The notes under the pieces are model-generated. The model ran no database searches. It was not told the DNA's origin and saw only the letters and a program-made list of their open reading frames with translations. 15,645 bases of DNA from positions 1 through 15,645 of the forward strand of contig CAAEKQ010000018.1 in NCBI GenBank assembly GCA_900756575.1, read 5' to 3'. A program made the translations under genes and the position numbers. Of this stretch, positions 5,128 through 12,115 are shown piece by piece; the first letter of the stretch is position 1; the number at the start of each line of letters is the position of its first letter. The DNA comes from an uncultured Oscillospiraceae bacterium (GTDB lineage Bacteria > Bacillota > Clostridia > Oscillospirales > Oscillospiraceae).

Positions 5128-6066
5128 ATGATTGGTTCTGCACTGAAAAAACTTGCCACTGAAAACGGGCTGACCATTTCCGGCGGCATTGCTTATGGAA
5201 ATTATCAGAGCTATGCCATCACCCTGTCCGAGGGCGCAGGCTATAAGCTGCTGACCGTTTCCACCCACCTCACCGACACCGCCTGCAACTGGCTGAATAG
5301 CCAGCTGTCCGGGCACAATCTCATGAAGGAATTCCGGGTGGAAGACGTCCAGCTCAGTGAAACCGGCGCAGTGATCGTATTCAACGACAATCCCGGCACC
5401 ATGAAGCGTTTCCACGAATTTCTCCAGTGGTTCTTCCCGCTGCTGCCCCAGGCCGGTGCAACGGGCTATGACTGCTGCTGCAGCTGCGGCCAGCCTTTCA
5501 ACGGCGACGAGACCTGGAAAATGGCCGGAGATACGCCCATGCATCTCCACCCCGGCTGCGCCCAGTCCCTGTTTCGGGATGTACAGCAGGAGGAAGCAGC
5601 CGAGCAGAAGGCCGGCTCCTATGGCAAGGGCCTGATTGGCGCGCTGCTGGGCGGCGTACTGGGCGCGGTTCTCTGGGCGCTGGTGCTGTATCTGGGCTAT
5701 ATCGCCGCAGTGGCAGGACTGGTCATCGGTCTGCTGGCCGAGCTGCTCTATCGCGCGTTTGGCGGCAAGAATGGCAAGGGCAAGATTCCGATTCTGATCC
5801 TCGGCGTTGTGGTGGGCGTTGTCCTCGGCACCTTTGCCAGCGACGCGTTCACTCTCGCCTCCATGATCTCCAACAACGAAATCGCCCTGTCCTTCAGCGA
5901 GATCATCCCCTACATCTTCTATCTGCTGGGCGAGTCCACCGAGTATTTCGACGCCACCATGGCCAATCTGGTGGAGGGCCTGCTGTTCGCCCTGATCGGC
6001 ATGGCCGGTATGCTTTACCGCACCTATAAGGAAACCAAGAAGTTTAAGATGAAGGATATGAAGTAA
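5128..6066 (+). CDS. Membrane protein of unknown function with an N-terminal cytosolic domain and Cys/His cluster
   Basis: Not recognised as a named family. The 312 residues divide into a soluble N-terminal half and a membrane half. The soluble half contains CCCSCG (116-121) and HLHPGC (139-144), an arrangement resembling a metal-binding zinc-finger-like site (a CxxC-type pair plus HxH/C about 20 residues later). Residues 150-165 are charged. Hydrophobic segments at about 168-190, 191-209, 220-240 and 280-298 suggest four membrane spans, with a KNGKGK loop between the second and third. The C-terminus is basic (KETKKFKMKDMK), consistent with a cytoplasmic tail. GGAAAGGAAG precedes the start. 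It is transcribed alone from its own promoter and ends at a strong terminator. A sensor or stress-related role cannot be claimed from this alone. Confidence 0.8.
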   Translation: MIGSALKKLATENGLTISGGIAYGNYQSYAITLSEGAGYKLLTVSTHLTDTACNWLNSQLSGHNLMKEFRVEDVQLSETGAVIVFNDNPGTMKRFHEFLQWFFPLLPQAGATGYDCCCSCGQPFNGDETWKMAGDTPMHLHPGCAQSLFRDVQQEEAAEQKAGSYGKGLIGALLGGVLGAVLWALVLYLGYIAAVAGLVIGLLAELLYRAFGGKNGKGKIPILILGVVVGVVLGTFASDAFTLASMISNNEIALSFSEIIPYIFYLLGESTEYFDATMANLVEGLLFALIGMAGMLYRTYKETKKFKMKDMK

Positions 6067-6074
6067 CCCGTAAA

Positions 6075-6114
6075 ACGCGCTGCATGAGGAGTTTCATGCA
6101 GCGCGTCTTTTTTT
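6075..6114. terminator. Strong, probably bidirectional terminator between convergent genes
   Basis: Thirteen-base-pair stem (6075-6087 with 6094-6106), six-base loop, then C and seven T residues (6108-6114) for the plus strand. On the minus strand the stem is followed by TTTTAC, a short T tract that can serve the convergent lipid kinase gene. Confidence 0.9.
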
Positions 6115-6121
6115 CGCTTTT

Positions 6122-7027
6122 TTATTCGTTTTCCTGCTTCGGCACCATAATCCGAATGGGCTTTGGAATATTCGTCACCAGCGCCTCCTCGGTTTCGCCG
6201 CCGAACTCGCCGTCCAGCGTCCACGGCACAGGTTCCTGGAACTTGAGGGTCACGGAGTCGCACTGGAGAATGTGGAAATAATCCGGGCGGAAATCCCGGG
6301 CAATCAGACTGCCCACCAGTGCGTTATAGTCCGCCAGCACCTTGGGAGCCTTGACGAGGATCAGCTCATTCAGACCGTCGTCCATCTTCACAATATCGTC
6401 GTCCAACGCCTTAAAGCCGCCCACGGAGGTCGCATTGGTGACCATGCCCAGAATCACATCGTCCTCAATCACCGTGTCCGCCGTCTCGGCCACCACGTGG
6501 ATGGGGCGAATATCCGACAGAGAACGAATGCCCTCGAGAATGTACGCCGCCCGGCCCAGGGCCTGCTTGCTGGCATGGGGCGTGGCATAGCTGACCTTGG
6601 TAAACGCGCCGAATGCTGCCACATAGGTAAAATAGCGGTCGTTGAAGCCGCCCATGTCCACCGAGAACACTTCGCCCTCCACAATGTTCTGGGCCGCTTC
6701 CTTAATGGTCTTGGGGATGTGCAGGGAGGTGGCAAAATCGTTGACCGTACCGGCGGGAATATAGCCCAACACCGGACGGCGATCCAAGGCCATCAGGCCG
6801 GAAACCGTCTCGTTGAGGGTGCCGTCGCCGCCGCAGGTCACCACCATGTCAAATTCCTCGCCCCGCGCCTGCAAGAACTCCGGAATGTCCAGAGGCTTCT
6901 GGGTGGGGTGGCACAATACGTCATAGCCGTTTGCAGTAAAGTAGTCGATGACGTCCATGAGCTGGAAGCGCATCTCCTCCTTGCCCGCCGCGGGATTCAC
7001 AAAAAACAGCATTTTCTTCATCATCAT
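6122..7027 (-). CDS. Diacylglycerol/lipid kinase family protein (YegS/DgkB type)
   Basis: Predicted cytoplasmic, membrane-associated lipid kinase that phosphorylates diacylglycerol, undecaprenol-like or related lipids with ATP. The diacylglycerol kinase catalytic domain is seen as FFVNPAAGK (8-16), the nucleotide motif GGDGTLNE (66-73), IPAGTVNDFA (90-99) and the C-terminal LDGE (271-274). The roughly 300-residue length is normal. Three ATG codons lie in tandem (7027, 7024, 7021). GGAGG at 7036-7032 is only four bases from the first, so the second or third may be the real start, shortening the protein by one or two residues. It follows the foldase gene by 21 bases on the same strand and is likely cotranscribed with it. 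The exact lipid cannot be told from sequence. Confidence 0.9.
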   Translation of the reverse strand: MMMKKMLFFVNPAAGKEEMRFQLMDVIDYFTANGYDVLCHPTQKPLDIPEFLQARGEEFDMVVTCGGDGTLNETVSGLMALDRRPVLGYIPAGTVNDFATSLHIPKTIKEAAQNIVEGEVFSVDMGGFNDRYFTYVAAFGAFTKVSYATPHASKQALGRAAYILEGIRSLSDIRPIHVVAETADTVIEDDVILGMVTNATSVGGFKALDDDIVKMDDGLNELILVKAPKVLADYNALVGSLIARDFRPDYFHILQCDSVTLKFQEPVPWTLDGEFGGETEEALVTNIPKPIRIMVPKQENE

Positions 7028-7048
7028 AATTCCTCCACAGGAAATAGG

Positions 7049-8356
7049 TTAATTGTCGTTCTGGGCTGGGGGTGAAAGGGCAAATCGGGTCAGCTTGCAG
7101 TCCGTCTCCTCCAGCAGCTCCGCAAATCGCTGGGACAGGGACTGGCTTCTCATGTCCTCGATCACCTGATCCTTCCACTGGAAGTTGTCCCGGTAGTTTA
7201 GGAAGAAGATCAGGTGTACGCCATAGTCGGATTTTGCAATGCCAACGTCCCCGTAGGTATGCCCCTGGGGATCAAAGCACCAGCTGCTGAACTCCGCGCC
7301 CAGCTGTCCCGGCGCAACGTTCGTCAGCAGTCCGCCTGCATCCCGGCTGCCGCTGTCCGCAGATTGCCGCTGTACCAGCTCTATGAACGCCTGCTCGGTA
7401 TTGCCCTGCTGGCGGAGCCAAGCGAGATCCGCTTCGGCCCGCTGCCATACCGCCGCTTCATCCTCCCCGTCTCCGGGCAGATAGAGCACCTGACGGATGT
7501 CCACGTTGGGCAGCTCCGATTTCGTCAGCGCCGCATAATCCGAGCGGTGGGCCTGATAGTATTCCTCCAGCTGCGCATCGGAAAACGTCTCGGCGCGGTA
7601 CAGCGCATCGGAATAGGACTGCGCCAAAAATGTATCCCGTAAGTACGCTTGATAGGTTTCCACCGTCACCGCAGGACCATAGCGCGCACGGAGATACGCC
7701 GCCGCATCCCCGGTGCCGTCCTTGTTTGTATACCCGGATGCCGCCGCCATGGCCGGAAGCTGCTCCAGCGTTGCCTCAAAGGCGCTGATCTTCTCCGCAT
7801 CCGGCTGGAACCCCGCCCGATTGGCCCGGGCCACCAGGCTTTCAGTGAGCGCCGCATCCTCCAGGGCCTGCTGCCGGAAATAATCCGCCCAGCTGTAGTC
7901 CTCCTCCAGATTGATGTACTGCCGCTCCAGGTTTCCCGCCGGATCAAAGGGCGGCTGGGTCTTTTGCTGGGAATACTGATTGTTCGTCTCCGCCACCGCG
8001 CTGCAATAGTAGATGGCAAAGGTGCGGTTGTCCATGGAAATGCCCTCATTTCCGTACATGGCCACCGCGTCCGGATCATATTGCCGGCTCCCCAGCCAAA
8101 CCGTCGTCAGCACCGCCGCCAACAGCACCAGAGACAAGAAAAGCCCCCGCCGTTCTCCGGGGGTATACCGGGGCTGCCGGGATATTTGGCGCTCCTGCGC
8201 TCCCTCCGCCCGGGACGCCGCCAAATTCTCATAGAAGATGCCGGGTAGCGTTTGGGACGGCTCCAGTGACTCCGTGTCCATCCGGGCGGATTCTTCGCCG
8301 CAGTTGGGGCATCGCCCCGTCTGATCCAGTTCCTCGCCGCACAGAGGACAATTCAT
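7049..8356 (-). CDS. Zinc-ribbon, membrane-anchored parvulin-type peptidyl-prolyl isomerase
   Basis: A 435-residue putative extracytoplasmic foldase. Residues 1-20 form a four-cysteine zinc ribbon (Cys3, Cys6, Cys16, Cys19). A polar linker follows, then one membrane span at about 72-89, flanked by GERR, which implies a cytoplasmic N-terminus and outside C-terminus. The outer part has a SurA/PrsA-like helical region (about 145-275) and a rotamase-like domain (about 280-388) with IRQVLYLPG, a SADSGSRDAGGLL segment and GDVGIAKSDYGVHLIFF, typical of PpiC domains. This is not the lipoprotein form usual for PrsA in Firmicutes: a zinc ribbon and a signal-anchor replace the lipobox. GGGAGC precedes the ATG. 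The lipid kinase gene follows after 21 bases. Catalytic isomerase activity is not certain, since the domain may act only as a chaperone. Confidence 0.85.
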   Translation of the reverse strand: MNCPLCGEELDQTGRCPNCGEESARMDTESLEPSQTLPGIFYENLAASRAEGAQERQISRQPRYTPGERRGLFLSLVLLAAVLTTVWLGSRQYDPDAVAMYGNEGISMDNRTFAIYYCSAVAETNNQYSQQKTQPPFDPAGNLERQYINLEEDYSWADYFRQQALEDAALTESLVARANRAGFQPDAEKISAFEATLEQLPAMAAASGYTNKDGTGDAAAYLRARYGPAVTVETYQAYLRDTFLAQSYSDALYRAETFSDAQLEEYYQAHRSDYAALTKSELPNVDIRQVLYLPGDGEDEAAVWQRAEADLAWLRQQGNTEQAFIELVQRQSADSGSRDAGGLLTNVAPGQLGAEFSSWCFDPQGHTYGDVGIAKSDYGVHLIFFLNYRDNFQWKDQVIEDMRSQSLSQRFAELLEETDCKLTRFALSPPAQNDN

Positions 8357-8389
8357 ATCATTCAGCTCCCAGGTTCAAAGAATAGCTCC

Positions 8390-8418
8390 AGTTTATCACA
8401 GCCGGAAGAAAAATGCAA
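8390..8418 (-). promoter_or_regulatory. Promoter of the foldase-lipid kinase operon
   Basis: On the minus strand, -35 TTGCAT (8418-8413), 17-base spacer, -10 TAAACT (8395-8390). It is divergent from the promoter of the small hypothetical gene, in a 147-base shared region. Confidence 0.65.
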
Positions 8419-8460
8419 TGAAACCTCCGAAAATCCCCTGTGTACGAATCCGGCGCTTTG

Positions 8461-8469
8461 TGCTATAAT
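8461..8469 (+). promoter_or_regulatory. Extended -10 promoter of the small hypothetical gene
   Basis: TGCTATAAT (8461-8469) is a perfect -10 with the extended TGn element. The hexamer 17 bases upstream (TGTACG, 8441-8446) is a poor -35, as is common for extended -10 promoters. Confidence 0.75.
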
Positions 8470-8503
8470 AGCCTCACTACATATGATTTTGGAGGGAACC
8501 CCT

Positions 8504-8824
8504 ATGACCCAGGAAATTCAGCTGAAAAACGGCTCCGTGCTGGTGTCCATCAACGGCTACAGCGGCGAAAGCGATTTTTATGCCATGTACGATATTATTC
8601 AGGAACTGCTTGCCCCCGAGCACGCCACCTACGGCGTAGACAGTATGTGCGTAGACGGCTCGTTCCGGAAGGACGGCATCCTCGTCCGGATGAGCAGTGA
8701 ATGCGTCACCGACGACTGCTGCTTCCACTATGACCCCACCACCCTCTCCCCCGAGGAAGTGGAAAAGGTCAAGGGCTGGATTACCGAAATCGTCACCGAG
8801 CTTCACAAGCGTCTGCCCCGATAA
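8504..8824 (+). CDS. Small acidic cytoplasmic protein of unknown function
   Basis: 106 residues, no signal peptide or membrane span and no family that I recognise. It has an N-terminal beta-rich half (QLKNGSVLVSINGYSGESDFYAMYD region) and a C-terminal amphipathic helix (SPEEVEKVKGWITEIVTELHKRL, 82-104). There are four cysteines, at 49, 67, 72 and 73, the last two adjacent. An upstream in-frame ATG exists at 8483, but GGAGGG (8491-8496), seven bases before 8504, fixes the start. It has an extended -10 promoter and its own terminator, so it is monocistronic, and its codon use matches the surrounding housekeeping-like genes. A real, expressed gene is likely. The function is unknown. Confidence 0.78.
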   Translation: MTQEIQLKNGSVLVSINGYSGESDFYAMYDIIQELLAPEHATYGVDSMCVDGSFRKDGILVRMSSECVTDDCCFHYDPTTLSPEEVEKVKGWITEIVTELHKRLPR

Positions 8825-8832
8825 GCCCATCG

Positions 8833-8866
8833 GCTCCTGCGATTTGTATTCGCGGGAGCTTTTTTC
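8833..8866 (+). terminator. Intrinsic terminator after the small hypothetical gene
   Basis: Ten-base-pair stem GGCTCCTGCGA-type (8833-8842 with 8850-8859, one T-G pair), seven-base loop, and seven T residues at 8860-8866. Confidence 0.92.
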
Positions 8867-8935
8867 TGCGCAAAATTCACTCTTTTCAAATAGTTATTAC
8901 AAATATGTTAAGCGAACATTGTGGATTATTCCAAA

Positions 8936-8964
8936 TAGACAAACCAAATGGGAGATTTTATAAT
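8936..8964 (+). promoter_or_regulatory. Strong promoter of the solute-binding lipoprotein gene
   Basis: -35 TAGACA (8936-8941; five of six), exact 17-base spacer, perfect -10 TATAAT (8959-8964). The surrounding 8868-8990 region is distinctly AT-rich compared with the window. Confidence 0.88.
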
Positions 8965-9006
8965 GTTGCTATATGGAATTGTTTGCTTTTGAAAGGAGAA
9001 TGAACC

Positions 9007-10809
9007 ATGCGAAAATCCATCCTTGCTCTGCTGCTTGCCTTTTCTATGCTGGCTGCCATGCTGTCCGGCTGCGGCGGCAACAACGCATCCTCTGCGGCTC
9101 CGGCCCCTGCCTCCAGTGCGGAAGAAAGCACCCCCTCTGAGGTCCCGGCCCCTGCCCCGGAAGACAGCACCCCTGCGGCGGAACCCGAGACCTCTGCCGC
9201 CGAAGAAAGCGCCCTAGAAGAAGCCCCGGCAGAATATGCCACCATGGCTGAAAAGTACGCTGCCATGAGTCACGACACCAACGAGGCCTATAAAGAGCTG
9301 GAGGATGGCGTGGGCACCGAGATCTCCTACCCCCTGGCCGACGGCGACACTCTGACCATGTGGCGCGTGTTCTCCGCCTTCATCTGGAGCGGTCTGATGG
9401 ATTCCTATGCCGATATGCCCACCCTGCCCATCATTGAGCAGGCAACCGGCGTCAACATGAAGTTCATCGAGTGCTCTGACTCTGCCGCCTATGAGCAGTT
9501 CAACCTGACCATTGCCACCGGCGACTATCCCGACCTGATGGCCATGGACTATTACTCCGGCGGCGTCACTGCCGCCTATGAGGACGACGTAATCATCGAC
9601 CTCACCGACCTGGTGGACGAGAATATGCCCAACTACAAGACCCTCATCGACACCATGGACGACTACACCAAAAAAAGCATCTACACCGACGACGACCGGA
9701 TTCTGCGCATCTGGACTCTGGCCTCCAACGTAATCTCCGAGCAGGGCCTGAGTTACCGCGCCGACTGGGCCAAGGAATTCGGCATGAACGCACCGGTGAC
9801 TGTAGACGATATGTTCGACTACCTCACCGCCGTGAAAAATCAGTATAATTGTACCTACCCTATCTTCATCGACAACTCCGCTGTACTGGAGGGCTTTACC
9901 GGCGCATTCGGCACTGCGGGCATCAATCTGGGTTGGACGGATCTCGGCATGATGATGGACGGCGACACCGTGGTCTCCTCCCTCACCGACGAGCACTTCC
10001 GGAACTACATTGAGGCATTCCACAAGTTCTACGCCGCCGGTCTCATTAAAGATGACTTCTACTCCGAGTCCTACGGCCCCGACTATATCAACAGCTACGT
10101 TTCCAACGACCAGTGTGCCGTTACCTCCATCCGTGGCGATAAGTTCACCACCATGACCGCCGCCGCCATCACTCCCACCTTTGATTTCCAGGCCATGGCG
10201 CCCCTGGTGGAAAACGAGGGCGACACCTACAAGTTCCGGATGCGCACCAGCCACACCGGCAACGGCAATATGTCCATCACCACCGGCTGTGAGAACCCCG
10301 AAATGGCCGCCAAGTTCATGAACTGGTTCTACACCTACGACGGCTATATGGTCACCAACTACGGCGAGGAAGGCGTTTGCTTCGAGTATGATGAAAACGG
10401 CGATCCCGTCTACACCGACTTCATCGTCCACAACCCCGACGGCTACAACGTCATGAACCTCAGAAATATGTACACCAACCCGGTGTTCAACAACTACACC
10501 AACGCCACCGCCGTCTTCTACACCTATGACGAGGTTGAGCTTTCCGCCTTCGATATCTGGAACAACAACGGCACCGATGAATGCTCCCTGCCCACCCTGT
10601 CCCTGACCACCGACGAAAACGCGGAATATGCCAACATCGCCACCACCGTCTACACCTTTGCCACAGAGCAGATCCTCAAGTGGATGATCGGCGAAGCAGA
10701 ACTCACCGACGAGAGCTGGAGCAGCTACGTGCAGCAGTGCGAGTCTATGGATCTTGCCCGCTGCGTGGAGATTTACCAGACCGTCTATGACCGGATGTAC
10801 AAAGCATAA
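9007..10809 (+). CDS. ABC-type extracellular solute-binding lipoprotein (family 1, LplA-like)
   Basis: A 600-residue surface lipoprotein predicted to capture a solute, probably a sugar or oligosaccharide, for an ABC importer. The signal peptide (MRKS then a hydrophobic core) ends in lipobox LSGC with the lipidated Cys22. Residues 26-77 are a low-complexity Ala/Ser/Pro/Glu tether. The mature domain has bilobal family-1 features such as PIIEQATGVNMKF (about 140-152), TIATGDYPDLMAMD (about 174-187) and ENPEMAAKFMNWFYTYDG. The length near 550 residues after the tether fits the LplA-type subgroup. AAAGGAG lies before the ATG. It is odd that no permease or ATPase gene is adjacent: the gene has its own strong promoter and a terminator right after it, so the partner importer must be elsewhere. 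The ligand cannot be inferred. Confidence 0.9.
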   Translation: MRKSILALLLAFSMLAAMLSGCGGNNASSAAPAPASSAEESTPSEVPAPAPEDSTPAAEPETSAAEESALEEAPAEYATMAEKYAAMSHDTNEAYKELEDGVGTEISYPLADGDTLTMWRVFSAFIWSGLMDSYADMPTLPIIEQATGVNMKFIECSDSAAYEQFNLTIATGDYPDLMAMDYYSGGVTAAYEDDVIIDLTDLVDENMPNYKTLIDTMDDYTKKSIYTDDDRILRIWTLASNVISEQGLSYRADWAKEFGMNAPVTVDDMFDYLTAVKNQYNCTYPIFIDNSAVLEGFTGAFGTAGINLGWTDLGMMMDGDTVVSSLTDEHFRNYIEAFHKFYAAGLIKDDFYSESYGPDYINSYVSNDQCAVTSIRGDKFTTMTAAAITPTFDFQAMAPLVENEGDTYKFRMRTSHTGNGNMSITTGCENPEMAAKFMNWFYTYDGYMVTNYGEEGVCFEYDENGDPVYTDFIVHNPDGYNVMNLRNMYTNPVFNNYTNATAVFYTYDEVELSAFDIWNNNGTDECSLPTLSLTTDENAEYANIATTVYTFATEQILKWMIGEAELTDESWSSYVQQCESMDLARCVEIYQTVYDRMYKA

Positions 10810-10822
10810 ATCCGAAATCCCC

Positions 10823-10852
10823 AGGAGGGCGGGTTCATCCCGTCCTCCTTTT
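10823..10852 (+). terminator. Intrinsic terminator after the solute-binding protein gene
   Basis: Eleven-pair stem AGGAGGGCGGG/CCCGTCCTCCT (10823-10833 with 10839-10849, one G-T), five-base loop and TTTT tail. Confidence 0.85.
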
Positions 10853-10893
10853 GGCTGCGCCGAAATGGATTGTGAGAAATCACCGAAAAAGGA

Positions 10894-10921
10894 TTGCATT
10901 TCGTCTATTTTGTGCTACAAT
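10894..10921 (+). promoter_or_regulatory. Promoter of the BKACE gene
   Basis: -35 TTGCAT (10894-10899), 16-base spacer and extended -10 TGCTACAAT (10913-10921). The predicted start is near 10928. Confidence 0.72.
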
Positions 10922-10934
10922 AGAGGAAGAAAAA

Positions 10935-10956
10935 AGCGTGCTCCTTCGAGTGCGCT
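10935..10956 (+). promoter_or_regulatory. 5'-end stem-loop in the BKACE leader
   Basis: AGCGTGCTC (10935-10943) pairs with GAGTGCGCT (10948-10956), nine pairs including two G-T, with a CTTC loop. It sits a few bases after the predicted start and ahead of the AGAAAGGA ribosome site (10964-10971). Probably an mRNA-stabilising hairpin. There is no sign of an alternative terminator fold. Confidence 0.5.
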
Positions 10957-10981
10957 GAAGTTAAGAAAGGATTGATTTTCC

Positions 10982-11995
10982 ATGGCAAAGACCATCATTA
11001 CCGCCGCTCTGACCGGCGCTGTAACTCCCGCTGGTTATGACATCCCCGAGACCCCCGCTCAGATCGCCGAGTGCGCTTATGAGTGCTGGAAGGCTGGCGC
11101 TTCTGTTGTTCACCTGCATATGCGCGACGACGCTGGCGCTGGCGTTATGGATCCCGTAAAGTTCTACGAGACCATCAAGGCTATCCGTGCTCACAAGGAC
11201 TGCGACGTTATCGTTAACTGCACCTCCTCCGGTGACAACCGTGTTTCTGATGACTCCCCCTACGGCAACGCTATGCGTATGCTGCACCACAAGAACGTTC
11301 CCGGCATTGAGATGGGCACCTTTGATGCTTCCTCCTTCAACTGGGGCATCCCCGGCGGCGTTTTCCACAACTCCCCCAACATGCTGTCCACCCTGGGTAC
11401 CCTGTACCAGGAGAAGGGCATTAAGCCTGAGTTCGAGATCTTCGACTTCGGCGCTCTGCGTGCTGTCGGCATCTATTGGAAGAAGGGCTTCGTAGTTGCT
11501 CCTCTGCACTTCCAGTTCTGCCTGGGCGTAGTTGGCGGCATGGACGCTACTCCCCACGATCTGCAGATCCTGCTCGACGAGATGCACAACCTGCAGGCTG
11601 CTGGCAAGCTGCCCGCTGAGTGCACTTGGTCCGGCTTCGGCATCGGCAAGGGTCATCTGCCTGTTATGTTCTCCTGCATCGCGAACGGCGGCCATGTCCG
11701 TGTAGGCATGGAGGATAACGTCGTTTACGGCAAGGACAAGGACGGCAAGAAGATCCTGGCAACCAACCTGATGCTGGTTCAGCGCGCTGCTCGTGCCATC
11801 GAGGCATTCGGCAACGAGGTTGCTACCCCTGCTGAGGCTCGTGAGATGCTCGGCCTGAAGCCCCTGGATCATGAGGCTGTTTGCGCTGCTCTCGACGCTG
11901 TGAAGGTTGAGGATCTGGAAGCTGCTAAGCAGGCTGTTGCTGACGAGTTCGGCGGCCCCTACTTCGCTGCTACTTCCATGGGCGGCAAGAAGTAA
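10982..11995 (+). CDS. Beta-keto acid cleavage enzyme (BKACE family, formerly DUF849)
   Basis: A cytoplasmic metal-dependent enzyme that condenses a beta-keto acid with acetyl-CoA and splits the product into acetoacetate and a shortened acyl-CoA. The best-known members act on 3-keto-5-aminohexanoate (Kce, lysine fermentation) or dehydrocarnitine. TIM-barrel family motifs are visible: ITAALTGAVTP (6-16), VVHLHMRD (42-49) with probable zinc ligands His44 and His46, NCTSSGDNR (79-87), PEFEIFDFG (149-157) and VRVGMEDN (239-246), whose Glu is the usual third metal ligand. The 337 residues are somewhat longer than the roughly 275-310 typical of the family, with an extra charged C-terminal tail. It is transcribed alone. 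The lysine-pathway partners are absent nearby. The carnitine-dehydrogenase-like gene at 3324 is the most suggestive partner, sharing the same codon style. Substrate unresolved. Confidence 0.88.
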   Translation: MAKTIITAALTGAVTPAGYDIPETPAQIAECAYECWKAGASVVHLHMRDDAGAGVMDPVKFYETIKAIRAHKDCDVIVNCTSSGDNRVSDDSPYGNAMRMLHHKNVPGIEMGTFDASSFNWGIPGGVFHNSPNMLSTLGTLYQEKGIKPEFEIFDFGALRAVGIYWKKGFVVAPLHFQFCLGVVGGMDATPHDLQILLDEMHNLQAAGKLPAECTWSGFGIGKGHLPVMFSCIANGGHVRVGMEDNVVYGKDKDGKKILATNLMLVQRAARAIEAFGNEVATPAEAREMLGLKPLDHEAVCAALDAVKVEDLEAAKQAVADEFGGPYFAATSMGGKK

Positions 11996-12012
11996 TTTAC
12001 TTTTTGTACATC

Positions 12013-12052
12013 AGTTCCGCAGTGGTTTTTCCACTGCGGAACTTTTCTTTTT
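12013..12052 (+). terminator. Intrinsic terminator after the BKACE gene
   Basis: Perfect 13-base-pair stem (12013-12025 with 12031-12043), TTTTT loop and T-rich tail to 12052. Confidence 0.95.
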
Positions 12053-12070
12053 GGGCAATCCCATAAAACG

Positions 12071-12111
12071 AATCCCACCGGACTGCATCCATGCAACCCG
12101 GCGGGATTTTT
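12071..12111. terminator. Terminator-like hairpin downstream of the Xre regulator, usable from both sides
   Basis: AATCCC-A-CCGG (12071-12081) pairs with CCGG-C-GGGATT (12098-12108) with an inner TGCA/TGCA stem. A T tail follows on the plus strand (12107-12111), and on the minus strand the stem is followed by CGTTTTAT. It lies just beyond the stop codon of the minus-strand regulator. Confidence 0.7.
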
Positions 12112-12115
12112 ATTG

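Noticed and set aside
9214..10899. A 561-codon open frame opposite the solute-binding protein gene
   Set aside because: Antisense shadow of a clear lipoprotein gene, with Gly/Val/His-rich composition and no initiation signals.
10982..11995. Assignment of the BKACE gene as lysine-pathway kce
   Set aside because: No kdd, kal or aminomutase genes lie nearby, and the family has many substrates, so the specific name is not justified by sequence alone.
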